A stretch of 35,074 nt of DNA from contig NZ_JAEK01000051.1 in the NCBI RefSeq assembly GCF_000518865.1, forward strand, positions 1 to 35,074, read 5' to 3'. The notes below the pieces were generated by a model. It saw only the letters and a list, made by a program, of their open reading frames with translations. It had not been told where the DNA came from and searched no databases. This document shows positions 1 to 8,458 of this stretch, piece after piece. Source of the DNA: Bacillus sp. J37. GTDB lineage: Bacteria; Bacillota; Bacilli; Bacillales; Bacillaceae. Each line of letters opens with the position of its first letter. Positions within the stretch are counted from its first letter, which is position 1. The position numbers and the translations under genes are program-made.

Positions 1-216
1 GAGTTTTTTGAGCTTATTAAATCCAGAAGTAGAGGAATCTATATCAAAAGGTTTTACTAAGATATCACCAAAGAATGTAGCGATTATAGCTTTAGGCGTG
101 TATTTCGCCGCGTCTATAGCCACGAGTAAGATATTCTCTGATCCAGTCTCTCTCACAAGTTGCGCCCATCGACTTCCAATTTTGCCTTGAATATGATTAA
201 ATGTTGAATATACCAC
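1..216 (-). CDS. IS110-family transposase, 5' part only (cut by window edge)
   Basis: The reading frame on the minus strand is open from 225 to the window edge. It contains ILLVAIDAAKYTPKA and FGDILVKPFDID, which match the N-terminal DEDD (RuvC-like) catalytic domain of IS110-family transposases; the Asp of AIDAAK is the expected first acidic residue. An ATG lies at 225 but abuts the Shine-Dalgarno AAAGGAG with no spacer, while the GTG at 216 stands 9 nt from it, so I prefer GTG. The rest of the protein, including the C-terminal serine-containing domain, lies outside the window, so intactness cannot be judged. IS110 enzymes recombine DNA guided by an RNA encoded in a non-coding end of the element. 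Confidence 0.8.
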   Translation of the reverse strand, partial: MVYSTFNHIQGKIGSRWAQLVRETGSENILLVAIDAAKYTPKAIIATFFGDILVKPFDIDSSTSGFNKLKKL

Positions 217-330
217 CGTATTCATCTCCTTTGGTCGGGAATGTAATGTTGGAAGTTCTGTGATAGGTTCTTCTATTTTACAATGAAAACGGTGGTTTTT
301 TTATGTCTTTCAGCTATTATTTACTATACT

Positions 331-345
331 AGGTTCCTTGTCCCA
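331..345. repeat. truncated REP-like repeat half
   Basis: AGGTTCCTTGTCCCA is the right part of the window's common repeat GGGACAGGTTCCTTGTCCC, missing the leading GGGAC. It lies about 105 bp upstream of the IS110 transposase start and about 80 bp downstream of the O-antigen ligase-like gene. The cut could mark the insertion sequence boundary or simple decay. Confidence 0.6.
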
Positions 346-380
346 CTTATCGTGCATAATCATGAACGATTCAACTGTAG

Positions 381-411
381 CAAAAGAGCCGTAAGTTGCA
401 ACTTACGGCTC
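381..411 (-). terminator. intrinsic terminator of the O-antigen ligase-like gene
   Basis: Positions 386-411 form a perfect 13+13 bp inverted repeat (GAGCCGTAAGTTG and its complement) with no spacer. On the minus strand it is followed by TTTTG. It starts 14 bp past the stop codon of the minus-strand gene, the normal place for a Rho-independent terminator. Confidence 0.75.
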
Positions 412-425
412 ACACACATTTCCAT

Positions 426-1706
426 CTAACCTTTCACCCGCTGTTTCTCCAACCTCATCACACGAGGACCCTCAAAATAAATCATTCTCGCAACCTTATA
501 ATTGACAAACAGCACTGTTTTTTGCCAAAACGGAACACTTCCTGTATATCGGTCAAAACACGCGACCAATATAACTGCCAACAAGGCTGTCTGCGGTGAC
601 ACAAGCGGATGATCAAAAATTCCTGTAAAAAATAAAACCGGAAGTGATAACAGGAAAAAGTTGAGCAATTCCTTGTTTTTTGAATACACAAACAGCATAC
701 AACTAATCTTAAACAGTAAGGTCATAGCAAGTAATAGAAAAGCCAGTCCACCAATTGTGCCATACTCTGCAAACAAACCTAAAAACATATTGTGGGCATG
801 TGGCTCTGGATGCGTAAATTGATCATAAGCATGACGGTATCCTAAAGGAGTTGTTCCAAAGAAAGGATACTTTTCCCAAATTCTAATACTCGTCATCCAA
901 ATCTCTTTTCTTTCAAGAAATGCTTCATGAAGTAAATTAAACCTCGGTATAACACCAAGAATTTGTTTATGAAAAAGAATAAAAAGGGAGGCAGCCGCTA
1001 TTCCGATTTTCGCTGAATACCTAAACATAAATATGACCAGGACAAGAAACATCACACCAATCCCCGCACGTGAACCTGTTTGAAAAATGCCAAATATCAT
1101 AAAAGCCACGAGTACATAATTCCATCTGACGACCTGTTTGCATTGCTGCCTTTTTAATTGTTCTGCTAACAAAAAAGAAAGAATAAGCAATAACAGGAAA
1201 CTAGCAAAATTCGGGTTATAGGCCGTTCCAAACAATCTGCCATCAGAATCTGGTGAAGGCCCAAGGAAGATCGTACCGGTCAACCCTCCAATCAACATAT
1301 TCGATACTTGTATGTTTCTCATTACACTTCCTGCTAAGACCAAAAATATGCCACCAACTATCATAACCCACTTAAAACGCCGAATAAGAGCCATTGTTAC
1401 TCGTTCTCTTATATATAAGTAAAGCCCTACATACCCTAAAATCATCGCAAAAATCAGCATGTAACCTTCTTTATCTTCTGAAAAAGTTGCCCCCAATGTT
1501 GCTAATGCCAAGCAAATAAAAAAGAAAGTGGTTGTATTAAGATAGAATGGAACCTTTAAATCAACTGTATTTTTCAAGTGAATCCATCCGATCAACATCA
1601 GCCATAAAATTCCCACCGGCGGCAATACAAAACAAAATAGAACCCCTATTTCAAGTTGATGCTTTTTAAGAAATTCTTTGTTTATAACCTGTTTTAAATT
1701 TGTCAT
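426..1706 (-). CDS. O-antigen ligase/polymerase-like polytopic membrane protein
   Basis: A hydrophobic protein of about 426 residues with roughly ten membrane segments. Two signatures of the Wzy_C/O-antigen ligase superfamily are visible: TGSRAGIGV (the SR-containing loop) and, in the large extracytoplasmic loop, HAHNMFLGLFAEYGTIGG, which resembles the H-N-x3-L-x4-E-x-G motif. Relatives join or polymerise undecaprenyl-linked glycans at the outer face of the membrane, or transfer them to acceptors. The frame extends up to 1781, but ATG 1706 follows AAAGGGAGAGTTT, a good ribosome site, so I start there. No glycosyltransferases lie nearby, so it is not part of a visible polysaccharide operon; the substrate cannot be told. 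A perfect-palindrome terminator follows the gene. Confidence 0.8.
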   Translation of the reverse strand: MTNLKQVINKEFLKKHQLEIGVLFCFVLPPVGILWLMLIGWIHLKNTVDLKVPFYLNTTTFFFICLALATLGATFSEDKEGYMLIFAMILGYVGLYLYIRERVTMALIRRFKWVMIVGGIFLVLAGSVMRNIQVSNMLIGGLTGTIFLGPSPDSDGRLFGTAYNPNFASFLLLLILSFLLAEQLKRQQCKQVVRWNYVLVAFMIFGIFQTGSRAGIGVMFLVLVIFMFRYSAKIGIAAASLFILFHKQILGVIPRFNLLHEAFLERKEIWMTSIRIWEKYPFFGTTPLGYRHAYDQFTHPEPHAHNMFLGLFAEYGTIGGLAFLLLAMTLLFKISCMLFVYSKNKELLNFFLLSLPVLFFTGIFDHPLVSPQTALLAVILVACFDRYTGSVPFWQKTVLFVNYKVARMIYFEGPRVMRLEKQRVKG

Positions 1707-2008
1707 AAACTCTCCCTTTTTTCTTGCGGATTTCAAAAATACTAGCGTTATATATAAGTAGGACACTATTTTTTTATACAAAAGATCTAAAAATCACACA
1801 GTAAATTAACATTTGATTTACATTGCAATTAGATTTTTACAATTCCTGAATTCAGGCGAAAAGCAGATCATACATAAGCGCATTTTTACAAAGTTAGTCC
1901 AAATTCACCAAATTCGTTTAATTAATATATAAATCGACAAATTCCAACGTTATTCTTCTACAACATCATATAGACTAGAGGGGTAACTTTATTTAAGGAG
2001 AATGAATC

Positions 2009-2686
2009 ATGATATATGAAACATCCATTATAAAAGGGATTTTCCGTCCGCAGGTAAGCCTTTATCAACTGCAAAAGGCCGAGACAACAGGAGGGATTGG
2101 CTGGAGAATTTTCCTTCTCTATCTATTCAGTTTACTTATATTTGCAGCTGGTGTTTATTTTGGCATCGGCACTGAAACATACTCAGGAGCAATTACGGAC
2201 TTTTCCAGAGAGGAATTCGAGGTTGGGAAGGTGTTTATTTTATTAGGAAAACTGGTTTCTAGTTTACTCTATACGACTCTACTCCTTTGGTTTCCATCCT
2301 TTGTTTATTGGATCGTACTTGATGTTTCCTATAAAAAAGCTTTGATTGTTCAACTATTCGCTTTCTCTATTCATTTAGTGGAAAAGGCGATCACCTATCC
2401 TGTACTTGTGTTTTATCATTTAAGCCAGGCAAGCAACCCCTTCTCATTAGGGGTCATTGCTCAACAATTAATCGACCACGAATATTGGGTTCATTTTTTT
2501 AGTTCCATCACCCTTTTTCAACTTTTAGCTATCTCTGTTCTGTATGTTTATTTATCACGACTTACTGAAAAGCATAATTTATTCACTCTTTTCATGATCG
2601 TTCTGTTTTACATATTAAGCTGGCTCTTACACGCCTTCATGGCGTATCTTGAGGTACCTGTATTAGTAAGGATGTGGTTAGGTTGA
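2009..2686 (+). CDS. polytopic membrane protein, Yip1/YknW-like in layout
   Basis: A 225-residue protein with about five or six hydrophobic segments (around residues 31-51, 79-103, 110-135, 160-180 and 193-215) and no soluble domain. The start is set by AAGGAG 8 nt before ATG 2009. It is translationally coupled to the next gene, whose start lies at or just before this stop. A small polytopic protein paired with a membrane-fusion protein recalls B. subtilis yknW-yknX, where YknW is a Yip1-family protein helping assemble the YknXYZ exporter. That comparison rests on size, topology and neighbour; I see no diagnostic motif, so the family is uncertain. Confidence 0.6.
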   Translation: MIYETSIIKGIFRPQVSLYQLQKAETTGGIGWRIFLLYLFSLLIFAAGVYFGIGTETYSGAITDFSREEFEVGKVFILLGKLVSSLLYTTLLLWFPSFVYWIVLDVSYKKALIVQLFAFSIHLVEKAITYPVLVFYHLSQASNPFSLGVIAQQLIDHEYWVHFFSSITLFQLLAISVLYVYLSRLTEKHNLFTLFMIVLFYILSWLLHAFMAYLEVPVLVRMWLG

Positions 2687-3963
2687 AAAAGTGGTTTATT
2701 TTCTCACTCATCTTCTTTTGCATTTGCTTTATTACATTAAATGCTTATTTGATCTGGAAAAAAGATAGCAAAGCAGAGCACACCGTATATGTTCACGATT
2801 GGAAAAGGGTTCAAGAGCGAAATATCATTAAAACACTTGATACAAAGGGAATTTTGATGCCTCAGGAGGAATATAAAGTTTATTTTGATGATAAAGATAA
2901 AGAGTTCCTGCGTTTTCTGGTTAAGGAAGGCGACGAAGTAACGGCCGGTACTCCGCTGATTGAATATGCAACACCTGAGCTTGATCAGGTAAGAGATACG
3001 TTGGAGAGTGATATTAGCCAGGCCGAAGGAGAGCTGAGCAGTATTGATGAATACATCGCAAAGCTATCAGACTATCAGGCTTCTATTTCTTCTTCCGACT
3101 CAAGTTACGCATACGAATACGATTCGGTGTTCGCCTTTGAAGATGACTTTAATTTTTCGGAAGATATAACGGACACGGAAGACACGTCTACGTCTAATGA
3201 TGTGATAATCAGTCAAATCGAACAGGAAATCTATAAGCAGGAGCTTGAAAAGAGTAAGCTTGAAGATAAAATTTTCAACTATGAAACTCAAATTAGTTTA
3301 ATTAACGAGAAAAGTGATTCCGCTATGATCATTAGTGAAGGAGATGGGATTGTGAAGGACGTAAACGATCAACTCGGAAACCCTGTTGTGACGATTGCCT
3401 CCACTTCATTATCCATCAAAGGCACTTTAACTGAGGAACAACTGAAAAAGGTAAAGGTTGATATGTCCTTTAACGCAACAGTTTCAGGAGAAAAAGCGAA
3501 GCTAGAAGGAACAATATTCGATATAGGTTCTTTTCCTGAAAACGAACCGGAGATAGATAAAAAGAACGTCTATCCATTTGAAGCCATACTGTCAGAACAA
3601 GCAGAGGCACTTCCAATCGGTACCACAGCCGACGTAAAAGTAACACTTGATCAAGCCTTAAAAGTTCCGGCAGTTCCACGGAATGCCATAGTAAAGCAGG
3701 ATAAAAAAACGTTTCTTTATTTCTTAGATAAAAATGGGCTGGTTAATAGAAAAGAAGTGACAACCGGACTTCGCTCAGGGGATCTACAGGAGATAAAGGA
3801 AGGAACAGAAATCGGACAAGTAGTCATGACAACAGATCAATCACACAACAAAAGCAAGTTTGCAACAACCATGCAGCCGACATACCTGAAAAAGAACGCA
3901 TTTAAAGACCTTTCATCCAAAGAAAAGTGGGAATCGTTTCTCATTGGAGTTGCGGAGAGGTAA
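2683..3963 (+). CDS. membrane-fusion / RND-type periplasmic adaptor protein (YknX/HlyD-like)
   Basis: The N-terminus has one membrane anchor (about residues 5-27), followed by a half-lipoyl segment (KEGDEVTAGTPLIEYATPELDQ), an alpha-hairpin/coiled coil (about 105-215), a second half-lipoyl segment (IISEGDGIVKDVNDQLGNPVV) and beta-barrel and membrane-proximal parts (AVPRNAIVKQDKKTFLYF). This is the MacA/YknX order. In Gram-positives such proteins stand outside the membrane and couple to ABC exporters. The hairpin tip carries an odd Ser/Asp/Glu-rich insert (about residues 130-175). GTG 2674 is also possible, but TTG 2683, which overlaps the upstream TGA, has AAGGA at 10 nt spacing. No YknY-like ATPase or YknZ-like permease follows; a repeat element begins right after the stop. 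Confidence 0.8.
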   Translation: MKKWFIFSLIFFCICFITLNAYLIWKKDSKAEHTVYVHDWKRVQERNIIKTLDTKGILMPQEEYKVYFDDKDKEFLRFLVKEGDEVTAGTPLIEYATPELDQVRDTLESDISQAEGELSSIDEYIAKLSDYQASISSSDSSYAYEYDSVFAFEDDFNFSEDITDTEDTSTSNDVIISQIEQEIYKQELEKSKLEDKIFNYETQISLINEKSDSAMIISEGDGIVKDVNDQLGNPVVTIASTSLSIKGTLTEEQLKKVKVDMSFNATVSGEKAKLEGTIFDIGSFPENEPEIDKKNVYPFEAILSEQAEALPIGTTADVKVTLDQALKVPAVPRNAIVKQDKKTFLYFLDKNGLVNRKEVTTGLRSGDLQEIKEGTEIGQVVMTTDQSHNKSKFATTMQPTYLKKNAFKDLSSKEKWESFLIGVAER

Positions 3964-3964
3964 A

Positions 3965-4088
3965 GTGGAACGGGGGGACAGGTTCCTTGTCCCTGCCTCC
4001 CCCATTTAGTTTCAAGTCCTATATTGTCCTGCTTGATAAACCTCATATCTCGATTAAAACTGGACCAAGGAACCTGTCCCTCTGTCCC
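3965..4088. repeat. paired REP-like element (REPIN/MITE-like), copy 1
   Basis: The left end GGGACAGGTTCCTTGTCCC (about 3975-3993, preceded by GTGGAACGG) and the right end TGGACCAAGGAACCTGTCCC TCTGTCCC (4061-4088) are imperfect inverted repeats around about 67 bp of unrelated DNA. It fills the gap between two convergent genes, beginning 1 nt after one stop codon and ending over the other. It could fold as a hairpin and act as a two-way terminator. No transposase for it lies in the window. Confidence 0.8.
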
Positions 4089-4089
4089 T

Positions 4090-5940
4090 TTATAAATCCT
4101 GACTATCTACCTCATCAGTAGATAATAATTTATACATTTTTAGCCCTTCAGTTGTTGATCTTACTTCATATTTACCTTCAAATGCTTTATATTTTGCCGT
4201 GTTATCATTATAGTAAATATGATATTCCTCAAGTGTGTATACATGGAAGGTCTCGTCATTTTGTTGTTCTACTTTTTCTATATTAATGTTAACCAAATCT
4301 TCTGTTATACCTTTTTCTTCAAGGTGATCAATGTAATCGGATACTGTTTTTGTATAATCTGATGATGGATCGATTTGATCGGAAATGATAGAGAAATCCC
4401 TATAGTTAAAAGCTTGTACAGATGAGGAGATATAAGACTCAACAAATGTGCTAACATCAGAATTTAGTTCTTCTTTGTATATTGAATTAAATTTAGGAGA
4501 TGATTCTAGCTGCTTCTTTTGTGCGGCTGCATCAATTTCAACTTTTTTTGCCTTGCTATCATCAAAGCTCCAAGAAGAATCCCAAGAATCAACGATCCAC
4601 TTTTTGGCCGTTTTAGAATCATATGTTAACCGGTATGTTCTCGCATATTCTTCCTCCGAAAGAGATATTGAGTCACCGGAATAGACATAATCTTCCATCC
4701 ATTCCTCTAAAACAGAAACTCCAACAGTCCATTCCCCTTCAATCTCCTCAAGATAAACGGACTCTAAATCTAACTTTAGGTTTACAAGATATCCAAAATA
4801 ATTCAAGTCACCATTAAATAATTCTTCAAAAGAAGAAGAAACAAAGTCTGATACTATTAGATTATTTTCTTTTAAATATTTTTTATCTTGATAAGCAATT
4901 GCTTTTGAATAGTTCAATAGGTACTGTTTAATTTCATTAGTAACAGCTTCTTTTTGCTCGTCATTCAATATTAGATTAGCGGAAATATCATTTTGTTCAA
5001 TCGAAACAGACGGACTTTGCGCTTTTCCAAATTGTAATTCTTTTTCGACCTGAAGCGTCATAGAACCATCTATTAAAACAGGACCAACCTCCACCGCCTC
5101 TTCCTTATTAACTTTCACACCTGTATCCTTACCATTAATTAGGATAGATGCTCCATCTACATTAGAATTTACATATACATAATCAACATCCAGGCTTAGA
5201 TCTGATTCAGTCTCACCAAAATGACTTACTTCTATTTCCTTCTCTAATTCAACAAAATCTGAAGTAAGGACAGCCTTCACTTTATATGTCCCAGGTAAGA
5301 AGGAGCCTAAAGTGACTTGATCCCCATCTTTTACAGGTGATGCTACTTCCTTCCCATTAAGAAAGAATCGTAATTCATCATAATTTGTATTCACTACTAA
5401 AGGAAACGAATGAAGGACAAAGTCATAATTGTCATAGAGGAAAAATCTTTTTCCTTTTTTCTCAAATGTAATAATTTGATTAGAGTCATCAGAGCTTGCT
5501 GCTAAAACTATCCCATCTTGATTTGAGTTTTCATGCAATTGTGAGAGCAAATACTCCTTCTCATCAGGATTTTCCTTTAGATATTTTAATAGTGCTTCAA
5601 CATTCTTTTTTTTAATTTTCACAGATTCATCATCAGAATCTAGTAAATGAACAAGTTCGCTTACATTACCCTTTTCTAAATGTTCTTCAAAATTTTCTAG
5701 TACCTTCGTTTTATCTGTGTATGATTCTCCTACTTTATAAAGAGAGAATCCAATAATAAGAATAGCTAAAATTGAACCAAAAATTATTTTCGTTTTTAGC
5801 GAAAGAGTCGAAAAAGAAGGAAGTTTGTTTTGCACCTCTCTAGTTCTCTCCTCTTTTACACCTGACAATTCCGCTCCACAACTATTACAAAACGCAGTGG
5901 TATCCTCCACTTTCGCGCCACATGATGTACAAAATTTCAA
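4090..5940 (-). CDS. zinc-ribbon membrane-anchored TcaA/YvbJ-like protein
   Basis: Residues 1-27 form a zinc ribbon with four cysteines (C4, C7, C18, C21). A single membrane helix follows (about residues 50-68, FGSILAILIIGFSLYKVG). The remaining roughly 540 residues are extracytoplasmic: acidic, with repeated PEGA/TcaA-type beta modules (for example VDGASILINGKDTGVKV) and a C-terminal NTF2-like domain. This is the plan of Bacillus YvbJ and staphylococcal TcaA, the latter tied to glycopeptide response and cell-wall stress. The start is TTG at 5940, with GAGGTG 8 nt upstream, because it is the only start that keeps the first cysteine pair. It is the last gene of a three-gene zinc-ribbon unit. 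Function beyond the family name is inferred. Confidence 0.8.
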   Translation of the reverse strand: MKFCTSCGAKVEDTTAFCNSCGAELSGVKEERTREVQNKLPSFSTLSLKTKIIFGSILAILIIGFSLYKVGESYTDKTKVLENFEEHLEKGNVSELVHLLDSDDESVKIKKKNVEALLKYLKENPDEKEYLLSQLHENSNQDGIVLAASSDDSNQIITFEKKGKRFFLYDNYDFVLHSFPLVVNTNYDELRFFLNGKEVASPVKDGDQVTLGSFLPGTYKVKAVLTSDFVELEKEIEVSHFGETESDLSLDVDYVYVNSNVDGASILINGKDTGVKVNKEEAVEVGPVLIDGSMTLQVEKELQFGKAQSPSVSIEQNDISANLILNDEQKEAVTNEIKQYLLNYSKAIAYQDKKYLKENNLIVSDFVSSSFEELFNGDLNYFGYLVNLKLDLESVYLEEIEGEWTVGVSVLEEWMEDYVYSGDSISLSEEEYARTYRLTYDSKTAKKWIVDSWDSSWSFDDSKAKKVEIDAAAQKKQLESSPKFNSIYKEELNSDVSTFVESYISSSVQAFNYRDFSIISDQIDPSSDYTKTVSDYIDHLEEKGITEDLVNINIEKVEQQNDETFHVYTLEEYHIYYNDNTAKYKAFEGKYEVRSTTEGLKMYKLLSTDEVDSQDL

Positions 5941-6013
5941 GTTCCTTACACCTCTTCATGGTCATTGTTAAAGACTCGTTACCCACCTATTTATCTTTAG
6001 GTAGCTTCGTGAA

Positions 6014-7498
6014 TTACATTGATTGATTAATATTTGAGTTTACTTGGCGGTTCGTCAGCATAACAGCAACGTACGAAACGATAAAAGCAAAAATTGCACT
6101 AACTATGAACGTTCCAAATGTTGAAAAACCAAATGTTGCATTGAATACATCATCAAAATTTGTATCAATCGTCAATCTAGATATCGATACAAAGAGGGCA
6201 TTGATTAACCCGAATACAATGGCATAAACACCAAGTTCATAAAGAATATTCCCTTGTGTTGATTTACGTAATTTGTTTCCAGCTAGGAAGTGAAGACCAA
6301 TTGGGATAAGAACTAAAATCCATAGCCATTTAAGTTCTAAAAATAGTTCTTCGAATTCTTCCTCATCTTCTGAAGCCTTTGGCCCACCCATTAAAGAATA
6401 GCTGGCTGTGATCTCTTCTCCATAAGACGTCGTTTCAAAGTTTAAGGTACCAAATTGAGAAATATTCCATAAATAACCTCCTATTTGAGAGCCTAATAGA
6501 ACATCACCTGTTTCGTCTCCTGTTGTCAGTTCGTCATTTGTTGAAAAGAAGACTGTTCCTATCAAAATCATGAAAACAAGTCCTATGACAGAGTGAAGTA
6601 TCGCGCGAGAAATGGATACACCGTATTGTTTATTATTGAATCGCTGCTCTTTAGCAACACCTATCATCGCGCCGACACTTGTAAAAATAAAACTAATAAT
6701 AAGAGCATTAAAAATACTTTCAAAAAAAGAGTAGTCTGATGAGATCGTTATATTTCCAATAAAGCCGGTTGGATCAGCAATATCCACTGAAACTCCAGCA
6801 AACGTACTTATTAATCCAACGATTATTCCATACATAATGGAAAAGGATAAACAGATGGATAACCTTTCAACAATAGAGCTCTTAGTGACCCTTTTATTCA
6901 TAAAGAATCCTATTAAAATAAAAATAATGGCAGGAATAAATAAAAGTAAAAATAGTCCACTAGTTGTTTCGAGTACCCCTTCAAACATTAAAGCATTTGC
7001 ACGATAATGAAGGCTTGCCATATGACTAATCATAAAAACATCTGTTGCTGATACAACTTTAAGAGAATCTACTAAAGATCCAAATTCTGAACGAAGTGAC
7101 TCTAATAATAGACGATTAGCTGATGAACTAACGATCAAAGAAAAAACAAATAGGGCAATAATTGAAAAAGCATTAAATATAGCAATTCGCTTTAGATTAT
7201 GTTTGTTCAAAATACTAGAAATAAAATCCTCTTTTTCATAGTTAACATGATCTTCACTATGGACAGGTATTGTACCCGAAGTGATACCATCTTCTTTTTC
7301 CGTTACCTTTTCTACTGAATGTCCACACTGTTGGCAGTAGATGGCATTAAGTGCATTTTCATGGCTACACTCCATACAATATTTATGGTTTTCTTGAGTT
7401 ACCTTTACTTTCTCTATAACAGGTACTAAAGATGCCCCATCATTTATGCAATATTGGGCACTTTCATTATTTTTCATCCCACAATGACTACAATACAA
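6014..7498 (-). CDS. double zinc-ribbon polytopic membrane protein
   Basis: Two N-terminal zinc ribbons are followed by about eight membrane helices (from about residue 108 to 485). The first ribbon (C3, C6, C17) has Asp20 where the fourth cysteine is expected (CIND); the second (C41, C44, C55, C58) is complete. A short acidic loop (about residues 370-380, EDEEEFEELF) sits between hydrophobic segments. The start is TTG 7498, with only a weak ribosome site (TAGGT about 10 nt upstream); a nearby AAGGA-ATG is out of frame. It lies between two other zinc-ribbon genes in the same direction. I do not recognise the family of the membrane part; position suggests it works with its TcaA-like neighbour at the membrane. 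Confidence 0.7.
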   Translation of the reverse strand: MYCSHCGMKNNESAQYCINDGASLVPVIEKVKVTQENHKYCMECSHENALNAIYCQQCGHSVEKVTEKEDGITSGTIPVHSEDHVNYEKEDFISSILNKHNLKRIAIFNAFSIIALFVFSLIVSSSANRLLLESLRSEFGSLVDSLKVVSATDVFMISHMASLHYRANALMFEGVLETTSGLFLLLFIPAIIFILIGFFMNKRVTKSSIVERLSICLSFSIMYGIIVGLISTFAGVSVDIADPTGFIGNITISSDYSFFESIFNALIISFIFTSVGAMIGVAKEQRFNNKQYGVSISRAILHSVIGLVFMILIGTVFFSTNDELTTGDETGDVLLGSQIGGYLWNISQFGTLNFETTSYGEEITASYSLMGGPKASEDEEEFEELFLELKWLWILVLIPIGLHFLAGNKLRKSTQGNILYELGVYAIVFGLINALFVSISRLTIDTNFDDVFNATFGFSTFGTFIVSAIFAFIVSYVAVMLTNRQVNSNINQSM

Positions 7499-7527
7499 AT
7501 CAACTCTACCTACTTTCTTTTCATTCC

Positions 7528-8028
7528 TTATTTATCTACTTTTGTTCCACAGCAATGACAGAAATTAGCTGTATCCGACAATACTTCTTCACAAGTTACA
7601 CAACTAACCCCTGAACTAGCTTCAACGGCAGGTTCTTTCTCCATTTTCGCACCACAACCACCACAGAATTTTGCATTTATATCATTTGGAGCTTGGCACG
7701 AAGAACAGGTTAAAACGTTTGAATCTGCATTGCTTTGATTAAGCTCTGAAATCTTTTTTGTAGATTGATAGATTAGATGATCTAATCCTACAATTCCTTT
7801 TGTCATTTCATTCAGATCTGAATCAACAATTTCACCACTGCGAATTTTCTTATATGTACTTTGACCTAATTCAAGAAGAATTTTAGACTTTTTTATGGAT
7901 GTTTCATTTATTTCTTTCTTATGTTTACTTATTTCTTGAACTACCTGCAGCTTTTGCTTACCTTGCTCGATCCCTCCTTGAAATTTTGATAGACCTTCTC
8001 CTAATTTTGATTGCAAATTGTTTGACAA
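7528..8028 (-). CDS. coiled-coil protein with two C-terminal zinc ribbons
   Basis: A 166-residue soluble protein. Residues 1-95 are charged and helical, probably coiled coil, with many Lys, Glu and Gln. Two complete zinc ribbons follow (TCSSCQAPNDINAKFCGGCG and SCVTCEEVLSDTANFCHCCG). The start is TTG at 8028, with AAAGGAG 9 nt upstream, which makes it convincing. It is the first gene of the operon, 29 bp before the next start. Small coiled-coil/zinc-ribbon proteins of this type are common in Firmicutes and uncharacterised; a scaffold or adaptor role beside the two membrane zinc-ribbon proteins is my inference. Confidence 0.75.
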   Translation of the reverse strand: MSNNLQSKLGEGLSKFQGGIEQGKQKLQVVQEISKHKKEINETSIKKSKILLELGQSTYKKIRSGEIVDSDLNEMTKGIVGLDHLIYQSTKKISELNQSNADSNVLTCSSCQAPNDINAKFCGGCGAKMEKEPAVEASSGVSCVTCEEVLSDTANFCHCCGTKVDK

Positions 8029-8090
8029 TATTCCTATCTCCTTTACTATTTAGTATTTCTATTTTCCCCCATTAATTTAGAAAAAAATAA

Positions 8091-8285
8091 CTAAGTAGGA
8101 AAAAATACTCATATAATATTAAAATATTTTTTAAAGATAATTACAAAGGTAAAAATTTACAAAACAAGATAATCGAAAGGCCTATAACTTTAAACTCAGG
8201 TCATTATGGTTCTGATAAAACCCCAACTAAACTACTTGAAGTGAGTCAAGGAAAACAAACAAGGCATTTCAAAATCAATGAATAA
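8091..8285 (+). pseudogene. open stretch without a start codon, possible gene remnant
   Basis: A 64-codon open frame ends at TAA 8283-8285 and has protein-like composition in its second half (RPITLNSGHYGSDKTPTKLL), but it has no usable ATG, GTG or TTG near its beginning and no ribosome site. The surrounding DNA is AT-rich and otherwise empty. It may be the tail of a decayed gene or chance. Confidence 0.2.
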
Positions 8286-8458
8286 AGAAAAACAATAACA
8301 CTCCTAGTTGTACAAACGTAATAGGGTCATCCTCTACTTTTTACCCATATTGGACCATAGTGTAAAGTTACTATAACCCTTGATAAACATACACAAATTC
8401 AGATAGGTCCAAATACCCAACGATAATAATAATGCATATCTAAAGGAAAAACAATAAC

